From Lanius collurio (Eukaryota > Chordata > Aves > Passeriformes > Laniidae): 64,000 nt of DNA. The stretch lies in contig JACBWW010000016.1 of the NCBI GenBank assembly GCA_020086605.1, forward strand, positions 21,243,638 to 21,307,637. Direction: 5' to 3'. Each line of letters starts with the position of its first letter. Position 1 is the stretch's first letter. A program made the position numbers and the translations under genes. This document shows positions 63,001-64,000 of this stretch, piece after piece. The notes under the pieces are model-generated. The model was not told the origin of the DNA, did no database searches, and was given only the letters and a program-made list of their open reading frames with translations.

Positions 63001-64000
63001 CTGAAGGTGGACCATTCCTCTCCTAAAAGGCATCTTCAATTCAAACAGCTTCAATTTGAGTCTCTCTCATACAAGGCCAGATTTAAAGCTGAGCTTTCCA
63101 AGGACAGAACTGAGGGCCAGGCACAAAACGTGTCACTGTATTCACACACCTGTCCATGTGTTAGGTGAGGATGAAGACAGAATACTTGAGAAGGGAGCAA
63201 ACTACTTGGGTGTTTACAAGAGCAAACTGGCTACAGTCCTCCATCAATTTGGCCATCAAGGTGGGAAAATTCAATCCTCAATGAGATAATGCTTTTGCCT
63301 TAATTGTGAAAAACTTCATGCAGCATTTGGGTTAGATTTTCAAGTATCACTCCTCTGGATGGCTAGACATGAGATATTCATTAACTGCAGTGTCAAACAA
63401 GAGCAGATGAAAGTTTGATCACTAAGTATTTTTTCCAATTCTACGATTCTTTCAACAGCTATAAGCAAACAGTAGCACTCTTGTCCATCAGGAAGAGTCT
63501 GTGGACCAGACAGATCCTATTGGCTAGAAATCAAGATAACTCCCATAGAGATTTTTTAAAAAGTGAACTGACTCTATTCTAAAACCTTAAAGACATTTGT
63601 TGGCAAAAAAAAGCATACATGTTGCGTTTGCATCTGAAAAAAAGATCTTGCAAATGTTTACTTTGCAAAACAGCCATTTCTTCTATTCCCATTTTTACAT
63701 CTGTATATCAGCAATAATTTGAAGTATTTATTTGCAAGTTATCGTTTTTAAATACAGGTAGGAGGTTGCATGCATTACTGTGGATGCTGATACAATAACC
63801 TTCTAGAAAAGCACAGCTTCTATAATCCCCACAGACTCTGCCTTTAGAGTCCTAGGATACCTTGGAGTCACATTCCTTCTTAATCTGGCTTATATATTTA
63901 CTTGCTTACACATCTGAATGAAATACAAAGATGAGAGCTAGGAATGCCTGTAATTATCAAGCAGTAGAAGTCAAAAAAATACCACTTTCCATACCTTTCT
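60001..64000. other. Non-coding sequence to window end
   Basis: Open frames here are 94 codons or shorter and unremarkable. I see no exon with a phase-1 end that could join exon A, no clear repeat and no RNA gene. Whether this is still GLIS1 intron or upstream DNA cannot be decided from the window. Confidence 0.55.

Noticed and set aside
1..64000. tRNA, rRNA, CRISPR arrays, bacterial operons, intact viral genes
   Set aside because: I saw no sequence supporting any of these. Composition and gene structure are those of vertebrate nuclear DNA.

Overview
The window looks like a piece of a vertebrate nuclear genome, most likely a bird. It has long non-coding stretches, consensus GT-AG splice sites, C2H2 zinc-finger coding sequence, a decayed CR1 retrotransposon 3' end (the dominant element of birds and other sauropsids) and few recognisable repeats. 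Nothing bacterial or plasmid-like is present.

The only gene I can support is GLIS1, on the minus strand. It encodes a GLI-similar Kruppel-type zinc-finger transcription factor. Two coding exons are visible. Exon A (10183 down to 9985) carries an N-terminal extension. Exon B (4106 down to 3005) carries the N-terminal conserved region, a long Ser/Pro/Gln-rich segment and zinc fingers 1 and 2, and ends just after the first cysteine of finger 3. Their phases fit exactly (2 bases plus 1 base make an Arg codon). The remaining fingers and C-terminus must lie left of position 1. The exon before A ends in phase 1 and was not found; it is probably right of 64000.

Layout: 1-3004 is intron after exon B, with a Z-DNA-prone TG tract. 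3005-4106 is exon B. 4107-9984 is intron, with a G-quadruplex motif near 6.86 kb. 9985-10183 is exon A. From 10184 to the end is apparently one very long GLIS1 intron. Landmarks there are an assembly scar at 20.5 kb (a 56-bp duplication around a single N) followed by a 28-G run, a CA microsatellite at 22.57 kb, two CR1 tails at 25.9-26.15 kb, a striking GC-rich minisatellite at 52.05-52.48 kb (thirty 14-bp units) in a CpG-rich block, a 26-bp palindrome at 55.8 kb, an ATT microsatellite at 56.7 kb, a polypurine tract at 59.07 kb and a degraded hAT-type transposase fossil at 59.7-60.0 kb.

I see no new multi-gene system. The most noteworthy items are the minisatellite, whose units contain part of the CTCF consensus and stay open in many reading frames, the hAT fossil, and the phase-consistent upstream GLIS1 exon.
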